Source: Cupriavidus sp. 2SB
GTDB lineage: Bacteria; Pseudomonadota; Gammaproteobacteria; Burkholderiales; Burkholderiaceae
Direction of reading: 5' to 3'
Assembly: GCF_005503625.1 (NCBI RefSeq)
Contig: NZ_SCMX01000038.1
Location: 1-64,000, forward strand
DNA length: 64,000 nt
In this document: positions 40,902-49,947 of the stretch, one piece after another
How the letters are laid out: every line of letters starts with the position of its first letter
Numbering within the stretch: the stretch's first letter is position 1
Notes under the pieces: model-generated
Databases searched by the model: none
What the model saw: only the letters and a program-made list of their open reading frames with translations
What the model was told of the DNA's origin: nothing
Position numbers and translations under genes: made by a program

Positions 40902-41639
40902 ATGATCGTCGACGCCGCCCTGCTGGCGCAGGCTCGCGCGTGGATTGCCGACGCGCGGAACATCTTCGTCCTGACCGGCGCAGGTATCTCCGCCGAGTCA
41001 GGTGTTCCCACGTTTCGCGATGCCCTGACCGGACTCTGGGCGCGCTTCGATCCCGAGGAACTGGCGACCGAGGAAGCCTACCGGCGCCAGCCTGCGCTGG
41101 TCTGGCAGTGGTATCAACATCGCCGCGAACTGGTATCGGCCGCAAAGCCGAACCCGGCGCACTATGCGCTGGCGGCGCTCGCCGGTGACAAATCGAAATC
41201 GATCACGCTCGTCACGCAGAACATCGACGGCTTGCATCAGCAGGCCGGCAGCGAACACGTCGTGGAACTCCACGGCAATCTCTTCGCCAACAAATGGCTC
41301 GATACCTGTGGCCGCTGCGATACGGTGCCTCCGATCCCGGGTGACCCGCCACACTGCGCGCTGTGTGGCGCGATGATGCGTCCTGGTGTGGTCTGGTTCG
41401 GCGAGGATTTGCCGCGCGTCGCCCGCTTCCGTGCCGATCATGCGGCGCAAAACTGCGACCTCTGTCTGGTGGTGGGAACGTCGGGGCTGGTGTATCCGGC
41501 GGCAGCACTCCCGGGGCTGGCCCGTGAGCATGGTGCCAAGGTGATTGTGGTCAACCCGCAGCCTTCCGCGCTGGATGAGACGGCAGATGTGGTCTTGGCA
41601 GCGGCGGCAGGGGAGTGTTTGCCGGCGTTGTGGTCTTAG
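40902..41639 (+). CDS. NAD-dependent protein deacylase, sirtuin
   Basis: A 245-residue class III-type sirtuin. It has GAGISAESGVPTFRD (NAD binding), TQNIDGLHQQAG, catalytic His in VELHGNL at about 124, and zinc cysteines in CGRC and CALC. Tyr71 and Arg74 in WYQHRR match the YxxR pair that lets SIRT5 and CobB bind succinyl- and malonyl-lysine. Removal of acidic acyl groups is therefore likely beside deacetylation. It starts one base after the rlmB stop, so it is translated from the same mRNA. Confidence 0.92.
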   Translation: MIVDAALLAQARAWIADARNIFVLTGAGISAESGVPTFRDALTGLWARFDPEELATEEAYRRQPALVWQWYQHRRELVSAAKPNPAHYALAALAGDKSKSITLVTQNIDGLHQQAGSEHVVELHGNLFANKWLDTCGRCDTVPPIPGDPPHCALCGAMMRPGVVWFGEDLPRVARFRADHAAQNCDLCLVVGTSGLVYPAAALPGLAREHGAKVIVVNPQPSALDETADVVLAAAAGECLPALWS

Positions 41640-41664
41640 TTATTTGACCTGGCCTCTCTGTTTT

Positions 41665-41791
41665 CGCCCCTCTCCCGCGAGCGGGAGAGGGGCGGGGGAG
41701 AGGGCAAGCGGTTCAAGTTGCGATGTGGTCGGCAAGCAGAATCTCCGGCCCTCTCCCCCAACCCCTCTCCCATTGCATGGGAGAGGGGAGC
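41665..41791. repeat. Full copy of the palindromic element, between convergent genes
   Basis: Same three-hairpin architecture as the copy at 8801: outer hairpins with loops GCGA-type and TTGCA-type, an inner pair built on GGGGGAGAGGG / CCCTCTCCCCC, and the conserved core containing GTGGTCGGCAAGCAGA. It lies between the sirtuin stop and the transaldolase stop. Confidence 0.85.
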
Positions 41792-41824
41792 ACACCAGCA
41801 GTAGTTGCTAGTCTTCGGGGCAAA

Positions 41825-42781
41825 TCAGCCCGCCATTTCCCCCACCAGCTTCTCCAGCTTCACCGCATCCGCCGCAAATAATCGGATGCCTTCCGCCAGC
41901 TTTTCAGTGGCCATGGCATCTTCGTTGAGTTGCCAGCGGAAGGCGGCTTCGTCGGCAGCGATGCGGGCGATGTTGCCGGCTTGCGCTTGTTCGACGGAGA
42001 GCTTGCGCTCGACGGTGGCGTTGCTGGCAGCGAGTTGCTCCAGCAAGTCGGGGCTGATCGTCAGCAGGTCGCTGCCGGCCAATGACAGGACCTGTCCGGT
42101 GCCGCGGAAGCTGGCGCCCATCACTTCGGTCGCGTAGCCGAACTTCTTGTAGTAGTCGTAGATCTGGCGCACCGAGCGGACGCCGGGATCATTGTCGCCG
42201 GCGTTGGCTTCGGCGTCCCATTTGTCGCCGGCCTGCTTCTTGTACCAGTCGAGGATACGGCCGACGAACGGGGAGATCAGTTGCGCGCCAGCTTCGGCGC
42301 AGGCTACGGCCTGCACCAGCGAGAACAGCAGCGTCATGTTGCAGCGGATGTTGTCGCGCTGGAGGATTTCGGCAGCCTTGATGCCTTCCCAGGTCGAGGC
42401 GATCTTGATGAGGACGCGTTCGCGGGCGATGCCGCGTTGCTCGTACAGGCCGATCAGGTGGCGTGCCTTGTCGACGGTGGCCTGGGTGTCGAACGACAGG
42501 CGGGCATCGACCTCGGTGGACACGCGGCCCGGCACGATGGCCAGGATTTCGCAGCCGAAGGCGATGAGCAACTGGTCCATCACGGCTTCGAGCCCCGCGC
42601 TGCCGTGATGGTCGCGCGTGGCCTGCTCCAGCAGCGGACGGTATTCGGGCTTCTGCACGGCCTTCAGGATCAGCGAGGGGTTCGTGGTCGCATCCTGGGG
42701 CGTGTACTGCTTCATCAGTTGGAAGTCGCCGGTATCGGCAACCACCGTTGTGATCTGTTTCAGCTGTTCGAGCGCGGTCAT
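41825..42781 (-). CDS. tal: Transaldolase
   Basis: A 318-residue enzyme of the non-oxidative pentose phosphate pathway. It has [12 protein letters not shown] near 30-41 and the Schiff-base lysine in [12 protein letters not shown] (Lys126), with the [16 protein letters not shown] barrel segment following. The start at 42781 gives the usual TalB length. The gene is divergent from rpiA with 157 bp between them, so both pentose-phosphate enzymes may share control. Confidence 0.97.
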   Translation of the reverse strand: MTALEQLKQITTVVADTGDFQLMKQYTPQDATTNPSLILKAVQKPEYRPLLEQATRDHHGSAGLEAVMDQLLIAFGCEILAIVPGRVSTEVDARLSFDTQATVDKARHLIGLYEQRGIARERVLIKIASTWEGIKAAEILQRDNIRCNMTLLFSLVQAVACAEAGAQLISPFVGRILDWYKKQAGDKWDAEANAGDNDPGVRSVRQIYDYYKKFGYATEVMGASFRGTGQVLSLAGSDLLTISPDLLEQLAASNATVERKLSVEQAQAGNIARIAADEAAFRWQLNEDAMATEKLAEGIRLFAADAVKLEKLVGEMAG

Positions 42782-42938
42782 GATCTGTGTCCGTCTGGAA
42801 GAGTGGGGCGGGGAATCCGCCCGGGAATGAGGCATTGTAACGGCGAGGCGTAACGGGGCAATATCTGGCGCGGCAAACAGGAACCAGCCACGTCGATCCG
42901 CTACACTACGCGTTTTCCCCCAGACGCAGGCTGTTTTC

Positions 42939-43625
42939 ATGACGCAGGATGAACTCAAGGCGCAAGTCGCGCAAGCCGCCGCCGACTATGTGAAGCAGGA
43001 AGTGCCCGAGGGCGCGGTGCTTGGCGTGGGCACCGGCTCCACCGCCAATCTCTTCATCGACGCCGTGGCGGCATTCAAGGAGCGCTTCTCGGGTGCTGTG
43101 TCGAGCTCGGAAGCCTCCACGCGCCGCCTGCAGCAGCACGGTTTCACGGTGCTCGATCTCAACGAAGTCGACAGCATTCCCGTCTACGTGGACGGTGCCG
43201 ACGAGATCGATGCCTCGGGCGCGATGATCAAAGGTGGTGGCGGTGCGCTGACGCGCGAGAAGATCGTGGCCTCGGTGGCAGACCGATTTGTTTGCATCGC
43301 CGATGGCAGCAAGCTCGTGCCGGTCATGGGCAACTTCCCGCTGCCGGTCGAGGTGATCCCGATGGCACGTGCAGCCGTGGCGCGCCAGATGGCCGTCCTC
43401 GGTGGTCAGCCGAAGCTGCGCATGACGAAGGAAGGCGGCATCTACAAGACCGACAACGGCAATGTGATCCTCGATGTGTCCGGCCTCAAGATCGAAGACC
43501 CGCGTGCACTGGAACAGCGCATCAACCAGTTGCCCGGTGTGGTGACGGTGGGCCTGTTCGCGCTGCGTGGCGCCAATGTGTTGCTGCTCGGCACGGAGCA
43601 GGGCGTCAAGCGATCGGACTACTGA
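42939..43625 (+). CDS. rpiA: Ribose-5-phosphate isomerase A
   Basis: A 228-residue enzyme interconverting ribose-5-phosphate and ribulose-5-phosphate. Signatures are [21 protein letters not shown] with the catalytic acidic residues and [14 protein letters not shown] with the substrate lysine. A TACACT box at 42902-42907 may be the -10 element. The Shine-Dalgarno sequence is weak. Confidence 0.97.
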   Translation: MTQDELKAQVAQAAADYVKQEVPEGAVLGVGTGSTANLFIDAVAAFKERFSGAVSSSEASTRRLQQHGFTVLDLNEVDSIPVYVDGADEIDASGAMIKGGGGALTREKIVASVADRFVCIADGSKLVPVMGNFPLPVEVIPMARAAVARQMAVLGGQPKLRMTKEGGIYKTDNGNVILDVSGLKIEDPRALEQRINQLPGVVTVGLFALRGANVLLLGTEQGVKRSDY

Positions 43626-43658
43626 TCGCCCCGGCGGTCGAACCATGCGCCAATGCGG

Positions 43659-44315
43659 TCAGGTGGCAGCGATGCCATGTTCGACCGCATAGACCGCTAC
43701 TTGCACGCGGCTGGCGAGGTTGAGCTTCTTGAGAATGTTCTGCACGTGAATCTTGACCGTGCTCTCGGCCACGCCCAGATCCCGCGCGATTTCCTTGTTG
43801 ATCTCCCCGCGTACCAGCCCTTGCACGATATCGCGCTCCCGCGCGGTCAGTGATGGCGCGTCGGCGGCGCGCGGCGCGGCAGCAGGCGGACTCGGCGCGC
43901 GAAACTGCTGCACCAGCTTGGCCGTCATCGCTTCGGAAATCACCGGTTCGCCTGCCGCCGCGCGGCGGATCGCGCTGGTCAGCGCCTCGGTTTCGATATT
44001 CTTGAGCAGGTAGCCGCGCGCACCGCTTCGCAGCGCCGTAGCCAACTCTTCGGCTTCCTCCGAAACAGTCAGCATGATGACTGCGCTGTCCGGGAGGTCT
44101 TCCACCATTAACTGCAACGCGTCGAGTCCCGAGAGACCCGGCATGTTCAGATCGAGCAGGATCACATCCGGCCGGTGCTGCTTGGCGCGCTTGATCCCTT
44201 CCACGCCGTCGGCAGCTTCGTCGACGATCTCGAAATCGGCCTGCCGCTGCAGCAGGGCACGGATGCCAGAGCGGAACAGCGTGTGGTCGTCGATCAGCAG
44301 GATGCGGATAGTCAT
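43659..44315 (-). CDS. narL: Nitrate/nitrite response regulator NarL
   Basis: A 218-residue two-component regulator. The receiver domain has the acidic pocket IDDH at 8-11, phospho-acceptor Asp55 in LLDLNMPG, and the late LLKN lysine. An Ala/Pro linker leads to a LuxR-type helix-turn-helix (SLTARERDIVQGLVRG, then VAESTVKIHVQNILKKL). It overlaps narX by 4 bp and is presumably phosphorylated by it. The nearby narK1K2GHJI series is the expected target. Confidence 0.93.
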   Translation of the reverse strand: MTIRILLIDDHTLFRSGIRALLQRQADFEIVDEAADGVEGIKRAKQHRPDVILLDLNMPGLSGLDALQLMVEDLPDSAVIMLTVSEEAEELATALRSGARGYLLKNIETEALTSAIRRAAAGEPVISEAMTAKLVQQFRAPSPPAAAPRAADAPSLTARERDIVQGLVRGEINKEIARDLGVAESTVKIHVQNILKKLNLASRVQVAVYAVEHGIAAT

Positions 44316-46381
44316 GAGGCAGGCTCCTGGAGTCGGCGCAAGGGAATGAACGGGGTGAAGGTGGGGGATGGCGCCGCGTCGGCCGCGTGCGGTAGCGTGA
44401 GGGCGATGCGCACGCCCAACCCGGGGCGGGCGTCGATGGTCAACTCGGCACCGAGCCGCGCCGCGCGCTCTCTCATGATGTGCAGGCCGACGTGGGAGGT
44501 GTCGCTTACGTCGAGCCGCGCGGCATCGAAGCCGTCACCCTCGTCCTGCACCACAAGCCGGAACGCGCGGCCATGTTCGATGGAGATGGTGACGTGCTCC
44601 GCCATCGCATGCTTGCGAACGTTCGACAGCGCTTCTTGCAGGATGAACAGTATTTGCAACTGCTGTTCCGGCTGAAGCGGCAGGCCATGGTCGTCGATCT
44701 TCAACGTGGCCTCGGTGCGGCACTGACGCCGGAAGCGGGCCACGGTTTCCTCGATGGCCGGACGCATGTCGCCCGTGGTCAATCGCGAGCGGAAGTTGTT
44801 CAGTAACTCGCGTACGTCCTGGTAACTCTCTTCCACGCCGTGGCGCAGCAGCGGGACAATCTCGCGCACTTCGTCATGTTCGGCGCGTTCCACGGCATCA
44901 TCGAGCAACTGGACCTGGAGGTTCAGAAAGTTCAGGCCTTGCGCAATGCTGTCGTGCAGCCCCTGCGCCACAAGATTGCGTTCTTCCACCACGGCCAATT
45001 GACGTGCGCTGGCGGACAGCCGCACATGTTCCAGTGCGGTGGCCAAATGCTGAGCCATGGTTTCGAGCAGTTGTCTATCCGACGGCGGCAATTCGCGCGG
45101 CGTGCGGAAATGGAGTGTGAAGGTGCCGACCGGACCGCGCAGCGTGTCGAGCCGGAAGGCTGCCATCGACAGGAAACCTTCGCGGCGGCATGGGGACAGC
45201 GTATCGGCAATCTTGTGGCGAGGCGCCGTATGGCGCAGATCGGCAATGGCGATGCTGCCGACCTGCGTGGCAAAACCGCAGTGGCACGCTTCGATCTCGG
45301 CACAGTGCGAACTGTCGGCCAGTTCTGCGGACAGTCCGGTGGACGCCACGCGATGAAGCTTGCCCTGGCGTGCGTCGACGATGCGCACGGTACCGCCGTC
45401 GGCATTGAATCGTTGCGTGACGCGCTCCAGGAATCCGTTGGCAAGCGCCTGTTCGTCGCCTGCCTGGTTCAGGAATGCCGCCATGTCATATAGCGTTTCG
45501 AGATCGCGATTCTGGCGTGCCAACTCGGCGGTCTTGGTCGAGACACGTGCGGCCAGATCCTGGTAGAGGCTTTGCAGTTCGGCCGCCATCCGGTTGAAGC
45601 CGGCATTCAGCGTGCCGAACTCGTCACGGGTTTCGATGGGCAGCCGCAGCGAGAACTCGCGTGCGGCCATGCGCCGCAAGCCATCCTGTAGTCGCAGTAC
45701 CGGAAGGATGATCCACAGGTAGAGCAGGTAAATCACAGCCACGGTGCCCACGCAGGCGATGGCCGCCAGAATCACCTGGGAGAGGCGCAGCAGGTCTGTC
45801 TTGCGGGCGCTATTCTGCTCGATCAGTCCGACTAGCTTGTTCGCGCGATCCACGAAGGCGGGTAGTGCGTGGATGTATTGGGAAGGGGTGCCCGCCACGG
45901 CCAGTGGTTTGAGGTGGCGCTCCCAGTCGGCCTGTACGGCGCGGAGTTGTGCCCGCATGGCGGGTTCATTGGGGAGGACCAGCGGTCGTGCCGGATTGCC
46001 CTGGCGTAGCTGCGCGAGCGTGTGGTCCATCGCCTGGATCTCGGTGGCCAGCGCGTTGGGCTCATCGGCGACCGCGAGCGATAGTTCGATGGCGATGCGG
46101 TTGGCGCGCATCCGGAGGCTGCCGGCATCATTGATGGCCGCACCGGCGCCTTCCAGTTTCCAGGATAGATACAGGGTCCCCGAAATCATTGTCAGCACGA
46201 CCAGCAGGGATGCCAGCGACAGCAGGATGATGCGTGTAGACAACCGATAGCGCGGCGGCGTCAGGCGAACCGTCTCGGATACATGGGCGGTGTCTGGCAG
46301 GGGCGGCTGCCCGCCAATGTGGGGGCTGCCATCAGGGCGGGAAGTCTCGTGCGGGAAGTGGCGGGGTTCTGATTCTGGCAT
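44312..46381 (-). CDS. narX: Nitrate/nitrite sensor histidine kinase NarX
   Basis: About 689 residues. A proline-rich N terminus of about 45 residues is followed by two membrane spans and a periplasmic domain between them. The domain carries the nitrate-binding P-box NDAGSLRMRANR just after span one. HAMP, a GAF-like central region with several cysteines (CAEIEACHCGF), the HisKA_3 dimer helix with GLHDSIAQGLNFL, and the HATPase domain (EGDGFDA) complete it. I chose ATG 46381; a TTG at 46453 would add 24 residues and neither has a good ribosome site. The stop overlaps narL. Confidence 0.93.
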   Translation of the reverse strand: MPESEPRHFPHETSRPDGSPHIGGQPPLPDTAHVSETVRLTPPRYRLSTRIILLSLASLLVVLTMISGTLYLSWKLEGAGAAINDAGSLRMRANRIAIELSLAVADEPNALATEIQAMDHTLAQLRQGNPARPLVLPNEPAMRAQLRAVQADWERHLKPLAVAGTPSQYIHALPAFVDRANKLVGLIEQNSARKTDLLRLSQVILAAIACVGTVAVIYLLYLWIILPVLRLQDGLRRMAAREFSLRLPIETRDEFGTLNAGFNRMAAELQSLYQDLAARVSTKTAELARQNRDLETLYDMAAFLNQAGDEQALANGFLERVTQRFNADGGTVRIVDARQGKLHRVASTGLSAELADSSHCAEIEACHCGFATQVGSIAIADLRHTAPRHKIADTLSPCRREGFLSMAAFRLDTLRGPVGTFTLHFRTPRELPPSDRQLLETMAQHLATALEHVRLSASARQLAVVEERNLVAQGLHDSIAQGLNFLNLQVQLLDDAVERAEHDEVREIVPLLRHGVEESYQDVRELLNNFRSRLTTGDMRPAIEETVARFRRQCRTEATLKIDDHGLPLQPEQQLQILFILQEALSNVRKHAMAEHVTISIEHGRAFRLVVQDEGDGFDAARLDVSDTSHVGLHIMRERAARLGAELTIDARPGLGVRIALTLPHAADAAPSPTFTPFIPLRRLQEPAS

Positions 46382-46562
46382 GGGGCCGGGTTGGCGCAAA
46401 TCGAAGGGGGCGGGCGCAACCTGGTTGTCGATTTTCCGCTCCTGCTGCCTCAATACTTCTGCGCTAGATCAAGAAAATGGCAGGTTGCGACGACGGCGTT
46501 ATAGGGGGGACGTCCCAAAATTTCGAGGGTGTATCACGTCGCGAAGGCAGGCGAGGAGAACA

Positions 46563-47873
46563 ATGAAGGCGGTAGATCTCGATTACGCGCAGGCACCCCG
46601 ACCGGCGGTGGTGTTCGGTTGCCTGATGCCGGCGCCATGGTTGGGTGCCTTGGCGGGACTGTTGTTGGCGATCGGACCCGTCGATGGCCTGCCGGACCGA
46701 TTCGCGCCTTTGGCGCTCGCTGCCGTTCATGCGCTGGCGCTCGGGATGCTGCTGCCGGTGATGGTCGGAGCGCTATTTCAGATGATGCCCGTGGTGGCGC
46801 GAGTGTCCGTATCGGGTAGCCGCTTTGCCTCGCCATTTGTTGCACTGTGCGGCGCCACGGTTGCCTGCGGGCTCGCGGTCGGGTTTCTTGGTCTTGGCCC
46901 GCAGGGGCTTCGCTGGGCGGCGGTGGCCGCATTGTTTCTGGCTCTGGTAGCGGGTTTGCTGCTTGCAGCCGGTCGCCGGGTCGAACGGGTCGATGCGACC
47001 ACGCGCACGCTGGCGGGTATCGGTGTGCCGTTGCTGGTGACCGTCGCAGCCGGCATGGCATTGGCCGGAATGCTCGGTGGGATGTGGACGCTGCCGCTCG
47101 ACAAGATTCTGCCGCTGCACGTGGCATGGGGACTCGGCGGTTGGCTGGGGGCCCTGGTTTCGGGAGTGTCGGCAAAAGTGCTGCCGATGTTCTGGCAGGC
47201 GCGGCGCCTGCATCGCCGTGTCGCCGGGGCCTTGCCATGGCTGCACTGGCTGCCGCTGGCCGTGTTCAGCGTGGCGCTGGCGGTCAACCCGTCAGGGTTC
47301 TGGGCTGTCGGGGCCTTGCTGGTGTGGCTCGCGCTGGTGGGGGTGCTGGCGACATCCATGCTCATTGCAGTACTCCGTGCCCGACGACGGCACGATCAAC
47401 ACTGGTTGCTCTGGATCGTCGCCATCGCCAGCATGCTGCTGGCCGCGATACTTACCTTTCTGATCCTGCTATGGCCGGGCGATATGCCGGCCGCCACGGC
47501 ATGGTGGATCGGCGTGTTGGCAATGGTGGGAGGGGGTGTGCTGCCAATCACGGCGATGCTCGGCAAGATCGTGCCATTCCTGGTCTGGCTGCATCTGCGA
47601 CGGCTGCTGCCGCTGCGCGCGCGGGTGCCGGTGATGCAGGAAATCATCTCGCCGGCGCGGCAGCGGCGACAGGCGGGGTTGATGCTGGCGGCCTACGGCG
47701 CGTTGCTCGCATTGCCGGTCGCCCCAGGTCCGATGGCGCGGGTGGGAGGGGTACTTTTTGCGCTGGCCTGTGCCTGGCTTGGCATGCAGTTGCTCGGCGC
47801 TATGCGCTGCATGCTTGCGATGCGCCGGCAGGGTGGGTTGCCGCCACGCCTGCCAGACACCAGCATCGAGTGA
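46563..47873 (+). CDS. Twelve-span membrane protein of the nitrate region (NnrS / oxidase-subunit-I-like)
   Basis: A 436-residue, very hydrophobic protein with about 12 membrane spans and no signal peptide. Conserved-looking histidines lie in or next to spans: His56 (AAVHALALGM), His186 (LPLHVAWGLGGW) and His344 (LVWLHLRR). The HALALG and HVAWGLGGW segments recall the membrane-buried histidines of NnrS and of heme-copper oxidase subunit I, proteins linked to nitric-oxide metabolism. GAGGAGAA lies 4 bases before the ATG. The stop codon directly abuts the stop of the convergent flavoprotein gene. Family assignment is inference and no function can be claimed. Confidence 0.65.
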   Translation: MKAVDLDYAQAPRPAVVFGCLMPAPWLGALAGLLLAIGPVDGLPDRFAPLALAAVHALALGMLLPVMVGALFQMMPVVARVSVSGSRFASPFVALCGATVACGLAVGFLGLGPQGLRWAAVAALFLALVAGLLLAAGRRVERVDATTRTLAGIGVPLLVTVAAGMALAGMLGGMWTLPLDKILPLHVAWGLGGWLGALVSGVSAKVLPMFWQARRLHRRVAGALPWLHWLPLAVFSVALAVNPSGFWAVGALLVWLALVGVLATSMLIAVLRARRRHDQHWLLWIVAIASMLLAAILTFLILLWPGDMPAATAWWIGVLAMVGGGVLPITAMLGKIVPFLVWLHLRRLLPLRARVPVMQEIISPARQRRQAGLMLAAYGALLALPVAPGPMARVGGVLFALACAWLGMQLLGAMRCMLAMRRQGGLPPRLPDTSIE

Positions 47874-49055
47874 CTAGGCCGCGAGCGCGGCGGGAGCGAC
47901 GGGAACCTCCAGATCCTTTGGTTTTTCGCCCGTCATCAGGTAGTGCATCAGGTCGGCCACGGGCCGGATCGCCTCGCCGAAGGGCAGCTTGCCTTTGCCG
48001 CGGAAGAACAGGCCGCGCTCGACATCGCCGCGTACGGCCTGCGCCAGCTTGAGGTCGATGCAGAACTGGCCGATCTTGGCGATGCCGTCGCGCAGCCCGC
48101 AGTTCTGCAGGCAATCGAAGCCTTCAAGGCAATCGCGTGCCTTGGCGCGGCGTTGCAGACGGGTTTCGCTGGCGAGGTAGCGGGCCAGCCATGGCGTCAG
48201 CACCGCACGGGCCGGCAAACCGGCGACACTGGTGAACTCCTGGAGCGCGTCCGGTGTGGCGGTGGCCAACACCTGCTTGAACGCTGGATGCGCGTCGCAT
48301 TCCTCGGTGACGGCGAACGCTGTGCCCAGTTGCACAGCCGAGGCACCTTCGCTGATCCAATGCTTGGCCTTTTCGTGCGTATTGATGCCACCGGCCAGGA
48401 TCAGGGGAATGCTCTCCCAGGCCAGTCCTAGCGTCTGGAACAGCTCGCGGCACTCGCGCAGCACGCGCGAGAACGAAAAGCGGTCATCGCCGAGGTCCTG
48501 GATCGTGGCTGCGCCGAGATGGCCGCCAGCATGGGCGGGATGCTCGATGACGATGGCGTCGGGCAGGCGTCCTTTCTTCATCCACCGACGCAGCACCAGA
48601 CCGATGCCGCGGCTTTCGGAGAGGATCGGAATCAGTGCAACTCTGGGATGGTCCGCAGCCATTTCTGGCAGGTCCAGCGGCAGGCCAGCCCCCATGACGA
48701 TGGCATCGGCGCCGCTTTCGCAGGCTTGCCTGACCATCTGGGCATGCGAGCCGATTGCCTTCATCACATTGACCGCAATGGCGCCGCGCCCATTGGCGAG
48801 TTGGCGGGCCGCGACGATTTCGCGGTCCAGCGCGATGCGGTTGGCGGCTTCGATCTGCGTCTTGTCGCGGGTTTTGTGCAGTTGAGCCATCAGGTCCGGA
48901 TGGTGATGGCGGAGGTCAATGCTGGCAATCGTGCCCATGCCGTTGTGGGCAGCCACGGTACCCGCCAGGCGATGGGCGGAAATACCAACGCCCATGCCGC
49001 CCTGGACAATGGGCACCAGATTGCGCCCGGCAAGTTTCAGCCAATGTTGATTCAT
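47874..49055 (-). CDS. Nitronate monooxygenase (2-nitropropane dioxygenase) family flavoprotein
   Basis: A 393-residue FMN-dependent TIM-barrel enzyme, expected to oxidise alkyl nitronates and release nitrite. Markers are PIVQGGMGVGIS, the His-containing EHPAHAGGHLG (172-180) with the candidate catalytic His175, and LILAGGINTHEK with SAVQLGTAF for phosphate binding. A C-terminal segment has four cysteines spaced C-x5-C-x3-C-x12-C (DCLEGFDCLQNCG onward), which classical enzymes lack. It is the last minus-strand gene after narI and the carbonic anhydrase, with a 199-bp gap. Confidence 0.85.
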   Translation of the reverse strand: MNQHWLKLAGRNLVPIVQGGMGVGISAHRLAGTVAAHNGMGTIASIDLRHHHPDLMAQLHKTRDKTQIEAANRIALDREIVAARQLANGRGAIAVNVMKAIGSHAQMVRQACESGADAIVMGAGLPLDLPEMAADHPRVALIPILSESRGIGLVLRRWMKKGRLPDAIVIEHPAHAGGHLGAATIQDLGDDRFSFSRVLRECRELFQTLGLAWESIPLILAGGINTHEKAKHWISEGASAVQLGTAFAVTEECDAHPAFKQVLATATPDALQEFTSVAGLPARAVLTPWLARYLASETRLQRRAKARDCLEGFDCLQNCGLRDGIAKIGQFCIDLKLAQAVRGDVERGLFFRGKGKLPFGEAIRPVADLMHYLMTGEKPKDLEVPVAPAALAA

Positions 49056-49254
49056 GAGTCCGTTCCGGTAGGGATTGTTCGACGGCCGCCCTTGTGGCCG
49101 CCTTGTCTCCCCACCGGTTTGCTCGCCGGTGCAGGCACCATGCTGGCGGCAGGGCGGAATGGGTGGAGCGTGTCACGGCAAACGGGCTTGGACCTTAATC
49201 CAACGCAAACCGGAGCGATTTCTGCCATGACGCATCTGGATCGTGTCCCGGGCA

Positions 49255-49944
49255 TCACCCGCAAACGGGTGACGTCCGGCGTAAGGGGCACACCAGCGGC
49301 AGGAAGCTGTCGGCACGCGCCGAGTACGCGAGCAGCGCGCCAGCCTGCAGGTCGAAGTACCAGCCGTGCAGCGTCAGCGCACCGCGCCCGCACGCTTCGC
49401 GTACAAACGGAAACGATTCGAGGTTGCCGAGCGAAACCAGGATAGCGGCCTGCTCGCAGGCGCGCTGGCGCTGTTCCGCCGTTGCGTGGGAAAGCGACTG
49501 CTCGACCATGCGCCGCGCCGGGGAGGCGATGCGCACCCAGGGACCGATGAAGTCCTGACCGGCATCGATCCTGCCGGCCTCTTCGGGATCGGGCCGCGCC
49601 AGCAGTGCGCGAATGCCGCCGCAGCCGCCGTGCCCCATGACGATGATGCGCTCTACGCGGAGTTGTTCCACAGCGAACTGGATGGCGGCGGACACGCCAT
49701 GCAGCCGCCCGGCCTCCGTCTCGTGGCAGGGCGGCACGAGGTTGGCTACATTGCGCACGGTGAACAGGTCGCCCGGATCGCAGCCCAGCAGCAGGCCGGG
49801 ATCGACGCGCGAATCACTGCAGCCGATCAGAAGTGTCTGAGGATGCTGGCCGCTGCGGAGGGAATCGAACAGCGCTGGCGCGTCCTCGAAGTAATGCTGC
49901 TGGAAACGCTCGAAACCCTTCAGGAGTCGTTCGATCGTGTGCAT
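49255..49944 (-). CDS. Beta-class carbonic anhydrase
   Basis: A 229-residue zinc enzyme that interconverts CO2 and bicarbonate. The ligands are Cys42 (CSDSRVD, with Asp44 and Arg46 as the dyad), His105 and Cys108 (GHGGCGG). No signal peptide is present, so it is cytoplasmic. It begins 3 bp after the narI stop, so it must share the nar message. Its likely task is to balance bicarbonate and pH during nitrate respiration; this is inference. Confidence 0.92.
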   Translation of the reverse strand: MHTIERLLKGFERFQQHYFEDAPALFDSLRSGQHPQTLLIGCSDSRVDPGLLLGCDPGDLFTVRNVANLVPPCHETEAGRLHGVSAAIQFAVEQLRVERIIVMGHGGCGGIRALLARPDPEEAGRIDAGQDFIGPWVRIASPARRMVEQSLSHATAEQRQRACEQAAILVSLGNLESFPFVREACGRGALTLHGWYFDLQAGALLAYSARADSFLPLVCPLRRTSPVCG

Positions 49945-49947
49945 GAG

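Noticed and set aside
46454..46480. Possible FNR site before narX (TTGATC on the minus strand)
   Set aside because: Only one half-site fits TTGAT-N4-ATCAA; the second half does not match.
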